Shown here: positions 10,133 through 21,455 of the stretch, in pieces | Layout: each line of letters begins with the position of its first letter | How positions within the stretch are numbered: the first letter of the stretch is position 1 | NCBI GenBank assembly: GCA_021018815.1 | Contig: JAITYX010000034.1 | Location: forward strand, 1,922,001-1,986,000 | Length of the DNA: 64,000 nucleotides | Direction: 5' to 3' | Source: Talinum fruticosum | Taxonomy: Eukaryota; Streptophyta; Magnoliopsida; Caryophyllales; Talinaceae | Position numbers and translations under genes: made by a program | The notes under the pieces: generated by a model | Seen by the model: only the letters and a program-made list of their open reading frames with translations | What the model was told of the DNA's origin: nothing | Databases searched by the model: none

Positions 10133-10574
10133 GATGAAAGGCATTCCATACTTAGACAGAAACTTTGTTAGTGATAAAGATCTGCTTTTGAATACTTGTG
10201 CAGAAAATCGGACAAGTAATGCAAGCTTAAAGGATCGGATCATGAGGAATATATACTTAGCAGTGAAATAATGCTAACTCGTAAATAACTATAATAACCT
10301 CTAAACACAGAGAGAGTTTAAGAGAATGCATTAATTCATTGAAATTAAAGAGAGTACACACAGAGATAGGGATGTAGAAACTCCCCTAAATAAGACAACA
10401 AATTTTTCTGTCTATATTCTCCCCCTTGCCTTTCAGCAAAAACAAAAATAGGAAGAATACAGACAAGTAATACATATTTGATGTCCGGACAAAAAGAAAT
10501 AAGTAAAAGAGAAAGAAATTGTCGAAAGACGAGGAATCTAGCAAGCTGTGGAATTGTGACACGGTGCATGACGC

Positions 10575-12133
10575 CTACGAGGGACGAGGGGATGTCCGAG
10601 TGGAAGAGGAGGGATGAGAGGTACGCCGGCGCTGGTAGGATCTTGACGATGTGCTTGAGCGCGGCGGAGGGAGGACCGGGATTGCCGTCAAGGGCTCGGC
10701 TCCGAGTGGCCGACCCGGAACGAGAGGATCTACGGGTTCCTCCATGTGGACCTCGGTAGGCTGGAGGGTCCGCTCGGTCGACCCATTGCCTTTGTGCTTG
10801 GGAGCGACGAAGGTCTTCGACCCACTCGGACTCACTGTCTAAGCCGAGTACCGCCACTTGAGCTTGAGGAGCGGTTTACCCTCAGCTGTCTTTCCTCCTT
10901 CTTCTGTTTAAGCCTCCTCTTGTCCAAAAGAAGCTGCCTCGGCCGCAGGCTCCTCGGCGTCTGCTTCTTCTTCCTCCCGGCTTTACGAGGAGGTCATGGC
11001 CGGGCTTGAGGACGCTTCGAAGTGTCCGAGTCACCACGATCCCGAGCCGCCTTGGACCTTCTCTCCTGGAGGAGCTCGACCAGCTCCTTTTGCTCCTTCA
11101 CCAAGCCCTTCATCTCAAGAACCAGTTCTTGCTGCTCTTGAATTTGAGACTGGGCCGTTTATTGGTTGATGGTCATAGACCGATAGACGATCCTGAATGA
11201 CCGGAGCAAGTCCTTGATTTACGAGGACACGGAATTAATTTTGTCCAGGAAAGCGAAGGAAAAAATAGAGGAGAGAGACGAGAAACACCTGAGGTGGAGG
11301 CACCACCAGGTGGGGCTGGGAGTCTCGAGGCGAAGAAGGTGGCCTCGGCTGCGAGTTGTGTACCCGGATACCGAGTTGAGTTTCCTAATACCCGTACCCT
11401 CGAAGTTCTTTTTGCCGACCACAACGATAGCCTCGAAGTAGCGTTAGGGTCCGAGGGAGAGGAACTTTGAATTGTTTAAAAACAAAGGTGAGAAGAGCAC
11501 CGAAGGGAAGAGGGGTGTTCTTCTTATTTTGGAGTTGAGCTCGATAGAAGGGAAGAGGTCTACTTTGTAGCCCTCAAGAATGTCAAAAAGTACTTTTAAA
11601 TGATTGAAGTTGGGGTCCTCCTTGCTCGGAATGCTGAGAGAAAAAGGTTCTCATCGGCAGGAAGCACTGAAGGCGTGCTTCGACTTCAACCGAGTCACCG
11701 AAAAATTTTTCGTGACTCGGGGAACTCTTTGGCGAATTTTTCAAAGAAGTGTCGGCGACTTCAGTGAAAGGAATAGGGTTGCTGTTCAAGAAAAGAGAGG
11801 AAACCTTGAACAGGCTCGGAGGAGAAAGGTGTTTATGCGAACGAGTAACGTTCGAACCCCGGAGGTTAGAACACCTTCGAGTGAGTGAGGTGAGTGTAAA
11901 ACTCGAAACGAGTTCGGGGTAAATGAACTCGCTGAAACAAAGAAAATTATATACACCGGTGGTTTGAATGTGCGGCAACCACGAAAATTTTGTGGTTGGA
12001 AAGAACTTGTCGTCCAAGCGTGAGATGTTCGGGTGACAACCGGTTTAGAAGGTGTTGAGCCTTCTTGGATTTTGGTGCATGGCTTCTTAGAGGAAGGGCC
12101 AAGAAAGTCGGGATGATTACCTCTCTTAGGCAT
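10575..12133 (-). pseudogene. ORF3 of element A (extra ORF between pol and 3' LTR)
   Basis: Starts MPKRGNHPDFLGP at 12133 and spans about 519 codons in shifting frames. The N-terminal ~200 codons include TGVYNFLCFSEFIYPELV, resembling the putative plant transposon protein family (Pfam PF20167; from memory, not searched). Next come a Pro/Ser-rich linker, a coiled coil near 11140-11030 (QIQEQQELVLEMKGLVKEQK), an acidic stretch (about 10980-10900) and a Pro/Ser/Arg-rich end (IPVLPPPRSSTSS) stopping at 10575. Copies B and C keep the same layout. It occupies the position of the env-like ORF of some Sireviruses, but no clear signal or membrane segment is seen. Its TATA box at 14006-14015 is separated from it by the nested solo LTR. 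Confidence 0.6.
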
Positions 12134-12673
12134 TTTGTGAGGAAGAGGAGAAAGAAGTGAGACTTTGAGAAAGAGAGTAGAAGAGAGTAGGTCACCGAGA
12201 GTGAAAGAAAAAGAGTAGAAGAAAGAGTTGAGAGCAATCGAGCTTACTTGAGATGATCTTTACGTCGCTTGAAAATGTCCAGAGACCACTCGTAGACGTA
12301 GAAAGCTTCCGCGAGAAGTTTTGCTTATGAGAGAGAGATAGTAAATTGAAGGTTTGCTCGGGAGAAGTTAAGTCACCCTAGAGGGGGTGAATAGGGTGAT
12401 GGAAGATTTTTAGAAAATCAAACTCTTTTGCACGTGAATAGAGATAGAAACAGATTTTGAGTCTAGATTGGACTCGGAAAAGTGTAAACTCAAATATACG
12501 TAGAAACCCTCCTGGGCGAGAAAACCACGGACGGTGTCAATCCGGACACCAAGTCAAATCCACTAATTGAATCCTCAATTACAATGAATATGACTACCCA
12601 GATTTGTTCCCAAACAAATCTATTACAATTTTCCCGAGGCTCGAATTTACCTTATCCGATCGACCTAGCACTT

Positions 12674-12814
12674 CCAAGTTGAAGTTACCTTATCAACTTG
12701 GGATCCTCCAATTTTTCCCAGGGTTAGAAGTTCCCTTATCTAACCTGGTACTTCCAAACTGAGGTAACCTTTACAGTTTGGGACAACCGAGTTGAGGTAA
12801 CCTTTACAACTCGG
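12674..12814 (-). other. Stem-loop array in solo LTR (four hairpins)
   Basis: On the minus strand: 12814-12787 stem CCGAGTTG/CAACTCGG, 12781-12754 stem CCAAACTG/CAGTTTGG (both perfect, loop TAAAGGTTACCT); 12748-12718 stem CCAGGTTAG/CTAACCCTGG with one bulge; 12701-12674 perfect stem CCAAGTTG/CAACTTGG, loop ATAAGGTAACTT. Four different stems, near-constant 12-nt loops. Confidence 0.7.
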
Positions 12815-13612
12815 TCGAGAGAAAGAGTAGAAGAGTAGTAAGAATTGCAATACAACCGACTCAGAAAAATACAACTCGGAATATTAGAATTACAGTTTGG
12901 GAGTTGTATGCTAGAGAAGATGTTCAATATGGTCTCTGTTTTTCTTCCATTCATCAGTTGAAATCTTGTGCGAAGGCTTCTATAAATAGTCTGCCTTGAA
13001 GAGATAGCCGTTGTGCCTCCAACGTCTTTCGTTGAAGTCTGTCCGAGTCAACTAGCCGTTGTAACGGATAGTCTAAGTCACTCAGATTTCTGGACCACCT
13101 TGAAATAACCGTTGTGCCTTGGTCCTAGCTTCCAACAACTCTTTTTCCAGCTTTTGTAAACTGGAAAAGCAAAACGAAAAGACCGTTAGACACGTAAATA
13201 AAATATTATCCAAAACAATGAATGACAAGGTCGTCGAGTAAGTTCCGAGCTTTTCTAGAAATTCCGACTTTTTGTCCGGCGAGTGCTTTAACGGTCGAAG
13301 CCTTTTGCTTTTGCTTTTTCTTTAGATAATTGACATTAGAAAAACCTGCAAAAACATTAAGCACAATGGTTCTCAAAGTATAAATATACTTTGGTCCATA
13401 ATTAGATAAGGATTAGTCTAAATAAAGCATTTAATGACTAATTACCTTAATCTATTAATCTGGAATATTTCAAGTCTAATATTCAATATACTCAGATTCT
13501 AGATATGCTAAAACTCATAAATAAATCATTCAATCTTAATGGGCATAAGAGTTATATAGACATTTTACAATTACGCATAATTAAACAAATAATAGCGTAG
13601 GCAAACTAAATG

Positions 13613-13790
13613 TCCGAGTCCGACTAAGTGGGTCGGAATCCGAGTTACGAGTGGGTTAGATCCGAGTCCGAGTTCCGAGTGGGTCGGATCCGAGTGGGTC
13701 GGACTTACTCGAGTCTATCATAACTAACTCAGATTCTACTTTCTAAGTCCGAGTCGACTTAGTGGGTCGGACTTAGTCGGATAATCTTAA
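13613..13790. repeat. TCCGAGT/GGGTCGGA short repeat array
   Basis: Irregular tandem repeats built from CCGAGT and GTGGGTCGGA units. The same variable array is found in the related LTR at about 54040-54180, so it is part of the LTR U3 region. Confidence 0.6.
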
Positions 13791-13970
13791 TATGCTTAAG
13801 TCCGAGTTCGATCAAGAATAAGTCATATTGAAATGATGAATTGTAAAGCATATGACTTAGTTAAATGAATTTCTTTTAGGATGCTTCTTGCTTTATCCTA
13901 AATTTAGATGAATGCATGAAATCAAAACACATTCAAGGGGTTAGTCAGTCATACCCGAGTCTTCATAAAT

Positions 13971-14419
13971 GAAATGTGAAGTAACGAGGCGAAGATGAAT
14001 AGGCGCTATTTATAGAAAGATAAACGTCCGTTAACTATCCGTTCTAACTCGGCTCGTCCATCAGTCACCTTAGACTGGTGTGACGGTTCTCTACTTCAAC
14101 GGTTAGGATTCAAGTGGTTTGAAATCCATCGGCTAGCGTTTGATCACGGTTCGCAAGAGAGAAAGAGAGAGAAAATATTTTGAAAATAAAGTCTCGAAAT
14201 TCTCCACTTAACTAGAGATGATCCCAGAGATTTGATGTCCATTTTTCTCAAAAATCTAAGTCCGACTTAGCTAAGTTTTCTGAATGAGTCGAAACTTCAC
14301 ATAAATAATAAATATCGGCTCAGTATCACTCGAATCAACCGATCCAATGGTTATTAACAATTTGAACGCACATAACTCATAATCATGCAATGAATATTTT
14401 CACATAAGAAAGCACATGA
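13971..14419 (-). other. Region between pol end and ORF3, with ORF3 promoter
   Basis: Non-coding. On the minus strand it contains a short CT-rich tract (about 14180-14150), AACGG/CCGTT motifs (about 14105-14025) and the TATA box at 14015-14006. The same order occurs in B (30902-30470) and C (48029-48426). Confidence 0.55.
14006..14015 (-). promoter_or_regulatory. TATA box upstream of ORF3 (element A)
   Basis: Minus strand CTATAAATAG followed by CGCC. Removing the 1619-bp solo LTR and its 5-bp duplication places it about 250 bp before the ORF3 ATG. Equivalent boxes: 30460-30469 (B) and 48417-48426 (C). Confidence 0.6.
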
Positions 14420-15080
14420 TTATGCATTTAACATACCAAGCTCATTCCGAATAAAACAAAACCGATCTTCACCAAGAGGCTTAGTAAAGATATCAGCTAG
14501 TTGAAGATTAGTAGGAATGAACTCAAGTTCAATATCACCTTTCTCTGAATGGTCTCTTAAGAAGTGATACCTGACCTCAATATGTTTTGTCTTTGAGTGC
14601 TGAACCGAATTTTTGTGATGCTGATTGCACTTTGATTATCGCACTTGATTGGAACAGATTTGAAAGATAGTCCCGGATTTCTTAAGTGTTGCTTGATCCA
14701 TAAAATCCGATCACAAGCATGCTCCGGCTACAATATACTCAGCTTCGCCAGTTGATAGAACCACCGAATTTTGCTTCTTTGAGTGCTAAGATATTAGGGA
14801 TTGACCTGAAATTGGCAAGCTCCGTAAGTGCTCTTTCTATCAACTTTGTATCCAGCGTAATCCGCATCTCGAGTATCCAAGTGAGGGTTAGTTCTGAGTC
14901 TCTTGAGTACCATAGACCTAAGTTCCGAGTTCCCGCAAGATATCCGAATATTCTCTTCACCGCAGTGAGATGTGATTGTTTTGGATTAGCTTGGAATCTT
15001 GGGCATAAACATACACCGAACATTATATCTGGCCGGTTGGAAGTAAGATATAGCAAAGATCCAATCATACCTCGATAGAG
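14420..15080 (-). pseudogene. pol: RNase H part of pol (element A)
   Basis: Frame 15068-14739 begins MIGSLLYLTSNRPDIMFGVC, followed by PKQSHLTAVKRIFGYLAGT, the conserved copia segment between RT and RNase H. The end reads ADIFTKPL-like sequence then RNELGMLNA and TAA at 14422-14420, the usual pol terminus. Frameshifts occur between these parts. Confidence 0.8.
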
Positions 15081-15099
15081 TTTCTGATCTATTGCTTTA

Positions 15100-15980
15100 C
15101 CTTTCTCGTCCGAGTCAAGTTTTATACTCGCTGCTCATAGGTGTAGATGCGTGTTTTGCATCTTGGAGTTTATATTTCTTCAGCAGCTCCTTGGTATACT
15201 TTGATTGATGGACATAGATTCCATCTTTGTCTTGCTTGATTTGTAAACCAAAGAAGAAATTGAGTCCTCCCATCATACTCATTTGAAATTCCTAACTCAT
15301 TAACTCGTAAAATTCTCGCATAAAAATTCATTAGTAGCTCCAAAAATAATATCATCAACATAGATTTGAACAATAAGGAAATCTTTCCCTTGGTTTTTAT
15401 AAAGAGAGTCTTGTCAATCTGACCTCTTCTAAAATTGTTTTGAACCAAGAAATTGCTCAGTCTTTCATACCAAGCTCTGGGAGCTTGTTTAAGACCATAA
15501 AGAGCTTTTTGAAGTTTGAAAACATAATTTGGAAATTCTGAGTTTTCAAAACCAGGAGGTCTGCTCGACATAGACTTCCTCTTCAATAAAACCATTGAGA
15601 AAGGCACACTTAACATCCATTTGATATTATTTGATATTCATGCTAGATGGAAATGCTAATAATATTCTAATAGCTTCAATTCTCGCAACAGTGCAAAGGT
15701 TTCCCCACAATCAATCCCTTCTTCTTGATTGTATCCTTGAGCCACAAGTCTAGTCTTGTTTCGACTACCAACCCACCTTCATCCAGCTTTGTTCTTGAAA
15801 ACCCATTTGGTTCCTATGATTGGGTGGTCGAAGGTTGTTTGGTCGAGTCCGACTTGGTTTCTTTCAAATTGATTGAGTTCCTCTTGCATGGCCTCTACCC
15901 ATTCAGGTTCATTTAGGGCCTCTAGTGCATTTCTGGGTTTAGTTAATGAAATGAATGCAAGTGAATGCACATAGATTTTG
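15100..15980 (-). pseudogene. pol: Copia reverse transcriptase (element A)
   Basis: Starts near 15970 with the segment before GTKWVFKNK, passes the QMDVKCAFLNG region and has [14 protein letters not shown] near 15490. The catalytic motif YVDDIIFGATNE is intact at about 15330-15370. Matches the copia RT (RVT_2) layout. Broken by several frameshifts, some at CTG/CAG-type sites. Confidence 0.85.
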
Positions 15981-16019
15981 AAGAGAGGAACGAGTTCTTA
16001 CCCCACTCGTTGATATCGG

Positions 16020-17190
16020 ATAGTATGTTTTCTAGTGGATGACTAGAAGTGAACTTGAATGCTCTACCTATTATCCGATTCACAAGATTTGTGGGCTGAG
16101 CCACCTGATCTTCGTAAGCTTGTTCCGAGTGATCTTCTTCATTAGCTTGTTCGTTCGAGCAAGCTCTTGAATTGTCTCATTCTCGAGTCACTTCGTTCCG
16201 AGTGACTTCATTCTGAGCCGGTTGAGCTTGAGTCTTATGTTCATCATTATCATCTTCTCTGCTGAGCTTCAAGTCCGAGTATGAAGACTCACTTGGTTTC
16301 TTCTGTTTCATCTCATCAAACACAACGTGGATGCTTTCTTCCACTTTGTTAATTCTCTTATTAAAAATGCGATAAGCTTTACTATGAGATGAATAACCCT
16401 GAAAAATACTTTCATCTCGACCGAGCATTAAACTTGGTCAGTGATCCTTACCATTGTTGTGAACGAAACACTTACATCCAAATGGTCCGAAATAGGAAAT
16501 ATTTGGTTTCTTCCCTTTGTAGAGCTCATAAGGTGTTTTCTTCGTAATGGGTCCGATGAGGCATCTATTTAGAGTGTAGTTAGTCGTGTTGATCGCCTCA
16601 CCCGTAAATAGTAAGGTAAGTTGTGCTTAATCATCATTGTCCTTGCTATTTCTTCAAGAGTTCTGTTCTTTCTCTCTATTACTCCATTTTGTTGGAGTTT
16701 GGGGAGCCGAGAAGTTGTGAGAGATTCCATTCTTGTCGCAAAACTCCGAGAATTCCGAGTAATCAAACTCTCATCTATCGTCGCTTCGATTCTTCGCATC
16801 TAAGTCTCGCGACTCAACTTGGATTTTTCTGCAGAGCTTGCTGAACTCCTTGAATGCTTCATTTTTGTGCTTAAGAAAACACACCTCGGTAAATCGTGAA
16901 TAATCATCAATAATAACAAATATATATGATTTACCTCCGAGACTCTTAACCGGGATTTCACCACATAAATCCATATGTAGCAGCTCAAGCACTTTGGATG
17001 TGGAAACCGTCTTCAGAGATTTGAATGAAGATCTCGACTTGTTTCCCTCTTGTGCATGCTTCACAAACTTTATCTTTTTCAAAAGCACGCTTAGGTAAAC
17101 CCCTAATCAAACCATGAGATGCCAATTTCTTGATAGTATGCATGCTAATATGGCCTAATCTACAATGCCATGTCCATGAGTTATCATGAA
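16020..17190 (-). pseudogene. pol: Copia integrase (element A)
   Basis: Zinc-binding part at about 17172-17049 (WHCRLGH, then CEAC). The catalytic core has the first Asp in MDLCGE (about 16978-16960), VIIDDYSRF, and the Glu in NGVIERKNRTLEEIAR (about 16690-16640). The second Asp lies in a frameshifted RSD segment near 16775. Downstream frames (16428-16177) include GYSSHSKAYRIFNKRINKVE, the usual integrase C-terminal copia motif. Confidence 0.85.
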
Positions 17191-17199
17191 GAGATGCTT

Positions 17200-17650
17200 T
17201 TAAGCAAGATAAATTCGGACTCGGGTCGAAAGAAGAATAATATAAGTGTTACCTAATCTTTTACCCGATAGTTTGATCTCCTTGGTGGTAACATCGTAAA
17301 TGTAACAGTTGGTCCGAGTGAATCTTACCTCTTGACCTTTATCGCACAGCTTGAGAGATGCTAAGCGATTGTACTTTAATCCTTTGACAAGGTAAACCGG
17401 GCCGACCAGATTGCATCCTTTTCCAATCTTGCCTATCCCAACTATCTTGCCTTTGCTCGTCATCCCCAAAAGTGGCCTTTCCTCCTTTATGTTTTTCTAA
17501 CTCGTAAAAGAGTCCCGAGTCTCCCGACATGTGACGTGAACATCCACCGTCAAGGTACCAATGTCCTTTTGATCTCTTCTCGAGTGACCTACAAAACAGA
17601 GACAATCTAACCCTTCTCACTCCCTCTAACGAACCTAGTAACACTCTTTA
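17200..17650 (-). pseudogene. pol: Copia protease (element A)
   Basis: HWYLDGGCSRHMSGDSGLF at about 17560-17490 is the copia aspartic protease motif, in which DSG is usual; here it reads DGG, so the catalytic motif is altered. Copy C keeps DSG. After it the frame 17469-17200 gives the region leading to integrase. Confidence 0.75.
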
Positions 17651-17659
17651 CCGTGGTCC

Positions 17660-19419
17660 TTTCTCGAGGAAGAAGGTTTTTCGGATCCCGCATTTGAATG
17701 ACTTTGGGTTTAGTCTCGATTCTGAGTCTTTTCTTTAAAGAACCGAGTCTCGTGTCTCTTTCTTTTTGAAAACTTTTCCTTTGGAGATTGGAGAAGATGG
17801 TTTCTTCTTGTAAACTGCTCTGGGCTTAGTCCTTTCTTCATTTTTATGAATGGGACCATGCTCGCCTTTCCCGAACTTTACAGCTCTGGAATCCTTTTGA
17901 AGAGCTCTAAGTAGGAATTGGATTCCTCCTCTTTGTTGAAACCAAGACCTTCTTTTCTGAAGGAGACACATTGAGATCCTAAGAGCATGTCAAGGTTTTT
18001 CTGACCTTGAGTGAATTTTAAAACAAGATCTTGAGACTCAGTGAGCTTTTGCTTTAGTCGCTCATTTTCTTTTTTGAGTAACTCGGACTCGGCCTTATTG
18101 GATTGAGCACTAGTCTTGTGTTCTCTCGAGTGTAAGTCTCAGCTTTTCCAATTCATTCTTCAAAGATATGCTCTCGGAGGAAATTGACTCAAGTTGTTCT
18201 CTCGAAATGAGAAGAGTCGAATTGGACTTTTCTTCCAAAGTAAAAATATACTTAGCCAAATCAACTTTGGAGAATTTGAGGAAATATTCAATTACCTCTT
18301 GAGGATTAGAATCCTCATTGTCCGATTCTCGAGTCCGACTGCTTTCAGCTTTTGAGTCGAGATTGCCATCGACATTTTGAGTCGTCTCGAGTCCTCATCA
18401 TCTTCTCGATGAGTCCTCATCGCTCCATGTTGCCATCATAGCCTTTTTTCTTCTTTTCGTCCCTTTTTCTCTTTGGACAGTCTTTGACTATGTGGTCTTT
18501 ACCGCCACACTCAAAACATCCGTAATTCTTAGCTAAAGATAAATTTGAAGGAGAAGAATACTTACCTTTCCTCGTCCTTCTTATCTTTCTTGTAGAATTC
18601 TTCTTTTGGCCTTTTATCCCATCTTTTGTGCTTCATTATTTTCTTGAAACCTCTTGCAATAAGTGCCATGGGATCCTCTTCCGAGTAAGAGGAACTCGAT
18701 TTGCTTCTCGGGTTTTGAGGCTTTCGGTGCTATGTTCTTTTTGGTGTCGCCCTTAGCATCCTCCTCTTCCGTGTGGATTTCATGAGTGAGAAGCTTCCCA
18801 ATGAGCTCATCTCGGCTTTAGAAGTGATAGGTTCTGAGCCTCCTCTATGGCAGTCACCTTGGGACCCCATCTTCTCTTTGGTAGGCTTCGAGTATCTTTC
18901 CGCACATTTCTTCGTGGGTAATCTTCTTACCCGGAGATTTGAGATTGTTAGTAATCTTAGTAAATCGAATGAACATCCGAATGATGTTCTCTTCTGGCTC
19001 CATCTTGAATAGCTCATATTTATGAAGGTAATGACTCGATCTTCGCTTGTCCGACCCGGCTTGTGCCTTCATAAGTGTCGACCAGTGTGTCCCATACTTC
19101 TTTGGCTGAATCACGTGCGATACTCGATTATATTCTTCCGAGCCGATGGTGCACATCGTAATGTTCATTGCCTTGAAGTTCTTTCGAACTTCTCTGCTTC
19201 ACCTGGAGTAAATTCGGCCTTAGTCTTGGGAATGATTCTAAATTCTTCTGTCTTCATGGGAATGTAGTTTCCTTGTTGTATGATGTCCCAAACATCTTCA
19301 TCATGATCCAGGAGGAAATATTCCATGAGTTTTTTCCAAAGGCACGAAATTTGATCCTTTGAATTTTGGTGGTCCGCTAGAAGATCTTCCTTCATCGAAC
19401 TCTCCGTTGTTCGAGCCAT
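17660..19419 (-). pseudogene. gag: Copia gag (element A)
   Basis: ATG at 19419 (MARTTESSMKED) follows the primer site by about 45 bp. Frames 19419-19165 and 19168-18854 carry the Gag fold region (VWDIIQQGNY; RMFIRFTKITNNLKSPGKK). An intact CCHC zinc knuckle, CFECGGKDHIVKDC, lies at 18518-18477. Downstream is a Lys/Ser-rich region leading to protease. Frameshifts divide it. Confidence 0.8.
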
Positions 19420-19464
19420 TTGATCTTTATACCTTTGGATGGTTAGATCCTTTCTGAAATGCTA

Positions 19465-19476
19465 GGCTCGATACCA
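19465..19476 (-). promoter_or_regulatory. Primer-binding site (initiator Met tRNA type)
   Basis: Minus strand TGGTATCGAGCC starting 2 bp after the 5' LTR. The standard copia site, complementary to initiator tRNA-Met, is TGGTATCAGAGC; here AG is missing, one of the CAG-type indels seen throughout the window. Confidence 0.8.
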
Positions 19477-19478
19477 AT

Positions 19479-21087
19479 TGAAGGTTTGCTCTGGGAGAGT
19501 CCGAGTCACCCTAGAGGGGGTGAATAGGGTGATGGAGGATTTTCGTAAAGATTGAACTCTTTTTGCCAAAGTAGAGACAGTAAACAGATTCTCGAGTCTA
19601 AAACGAGGTCGGAAAATCATGAACTCGTAATCTCGAGAAAAGCAAGGAAGCGTAGTCAAGCCGCAACCGAGTATGTCCGAGTCTAGAATGAACTCGTAAA
19701 GTATAGACACGTATATTACATGGAAACCCTCTTGTGGCAGAAAACCACGGATCGTGCTAATCCAAGCACGAAGTCAAATCCACTATATTGAGTCCACAAA
19801 ATACCGTAGATCGATCGAAATCCGAGTTGCTCCCTTAGACAACTCTTTACAAGATTTTCCTAGACTCGAAGTTCCCTTATCTCGATCTAGTACTTCCTAG
19901 CCGAGATCACCCTTACAGCTAGGGACAACCGAGCTGAGTTAACCCTTACAGCTCGATCAAGAGACCTTACTTAGAATGTAAGAAGAGAGTGTTTAGTAAC
20001 TAAGTACAAGACCTTACAACTCGAATATAATGAATTACGAGTGGGAGTTGTAAGTAGAAGATTGAGAATGAATACAATGACTTTGCTCAAGTATATGTAT
20101 TAACAATAGGTTCGACAATCTTCAAGTCTTGTGAGTTGGCTTCCTTTTATAAATGACCAGGCAGAGTAGCCGTTATCTCCATCTTCCGACTGGATGTCCT
20201 TTGTGACCGTTGTTAACGACTTTCCGAGTCACTCGAAAGTATCCGTTGAAATATGAACGTTAGACAACGGTTCTTAAATTCTTTGGAAGTCCCAAAACCA
20301 CTCGGCGGTGTCTTAAAAGATAAGGTGGAAACCACCGTTAAGCTTAGCGTTTTAGTTTTCCAGATTTGGAAACAGCATGCTACCGACACAATTTTCTCGG
20401 GGCTAGATCGGAGAAGGAGAAAAGCCATGTCTCGCTGGTGATTTGACGTTTTGAAGCCGGTTACTTATGTATATTGAAAAGTGTATCCTCGTTTGAATAT
20501 CCTACAAAATTAAATCAATTGGTTCTCAAAGTATAAAATACTTTGGTCCAAAGATTAGACACAGATAATAATATAATCATGAAAATTAAGTGACTAATTA
20601 TCCGAGTTAGTAAAGAAATGGGATTTTCTGAGTCTAATATCCATGAAACTCAAAATTCCATTTGAGTTAGTCTAACACGAGAATCAAGTTATACAACGAA
20701 TATCGAGTGAAACAAACTTGATCTAGACTAAGCATGATTCGGACTAGAAGCACCGACTATAACAGTAATAGGACTTATAACATGAAGTCGGATCTGAGTG
20801 CGGTTAAGAGAAATACTAGTCATTTCAACATGCGATAAATCTAAGTGATGAGGGACTCGGAACCGAGTGAGACAACGAGAGTGCATATCCGTTTTCCGAG
20901 TCACTTAGAGCCAAGCAAAAGTACATGAAGTAAATGCCATAATACTTAGAGAAAATACTATATCACTTAGAAAAGTTTCTAGGATACGAGAGAATGCCTT
21001 GGAATCAAAACTCTATAAGTGAGAAATTCTTATACTCGATTCCTTTGATAGAACTCTGAAATGTGCGGAGTAAAGTCCGAGTCTTCA
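19479..21087 (-). mobile_element. 5' LTR of element A
   Basis: 1609 bp, TGAAGACT at 21087 to CCTTCA at 19479, followed by the primer site. Hairpin H2 here carries one U-G pair (CCTAGCTG with CGGCTAGG), so pairing is kept despite a change from the 3' LTR. Confidence 0.9.
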
Positions 21088-21455
21088 TTTTTATTAGTCT
21101 GTTTTCGACTGAATTACTCGGATAAGACATTGAACTTTCATCAATTTTATTATACACTAACAAGTATGTTAGTACAGTAGATCATTTAGCCAAGCTTTAG
21201 ATCAAAGAATGATCGAAGTTTAAGCATCAAACTGTACCAAGCTTCAGGCTCGATCAAGCCAAGCTTAGGATCTTCTTACCGGACTTCGTAACGCATGCAT
21301 CGTGATCATGTCCAGGTCCTATTTTAGAGTTCGGGTTCGATTACAACCAATTCCAAGCATCACATAATACCTTATATCAAAAATCGAGGGATGCACCCTT
21401 TAGTGTCTACTTTGACCCTTCGTCTATTTTGACTCTGGTCAAAGTAGAGGCTAAC
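21088..21455 (+). other. Tat element T1 sequence before its 3' LTR
   Basis: Non-coding. Continues from 8518 on the other side of element A and ends at the LTR start TGTAGACACC. A purine-rich AAAGTAGAGG just upstream (21441-21450) is a weak candidate polypurine tract. Confidence 0.45.

Larger units (their letters stand above)
12347..13965 (-). mobile_element. Solo Sirevirus-like LTR inside element A
   Basis: 1619 bp, TGAAGACT...CCTTCA on the minus strand, flanked by a perfect 5-bp target duplication TAAAT (12342-12346 and 13966-13970). No primer site or polypurine tract adjoins it, so the element was reduced to one LTR by recombination. It is a different subfamily from the LTRs of A but closely related to the LTR at 53852-54907. 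Own TATA sequence at 12980-12989. It sits between the ORF3 promoter and the ORF3 start, in the same orientation as ORF3. Confidence 0.9.
8519..21087 (-). mobile_element. Sirevirus-like Ty1/copia element A, both LTRs present
   Basis: Minus-strand order: 5' LTR 21087-19479, primer-binding site 19476-19465, gag and pol 19419-14420, ORF3 12133-10575, polypurine tract 10132-10120, 3' LTR 10119-8519. The copia domain order, the polypurine tract ending GGGGAGAT, the CACCCCCTCTAGGGTGA block near the LTR end and the extra ORF after pol fit the Sirevirus branch. The flanks AGTTT (8514-8518) and TTTTT (21088-21092) match at only three of five positions, so no clear target duplication is seen. A solo LTR (12347-13965) is nested inside. 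Confidence 0.85.

Noticed and set aside
10345..11441. Several ORFs on the + strand and in alternative minus frames
   Set aside because: Shadows of the acidic and proline-rich parts of ORF3 in element A.
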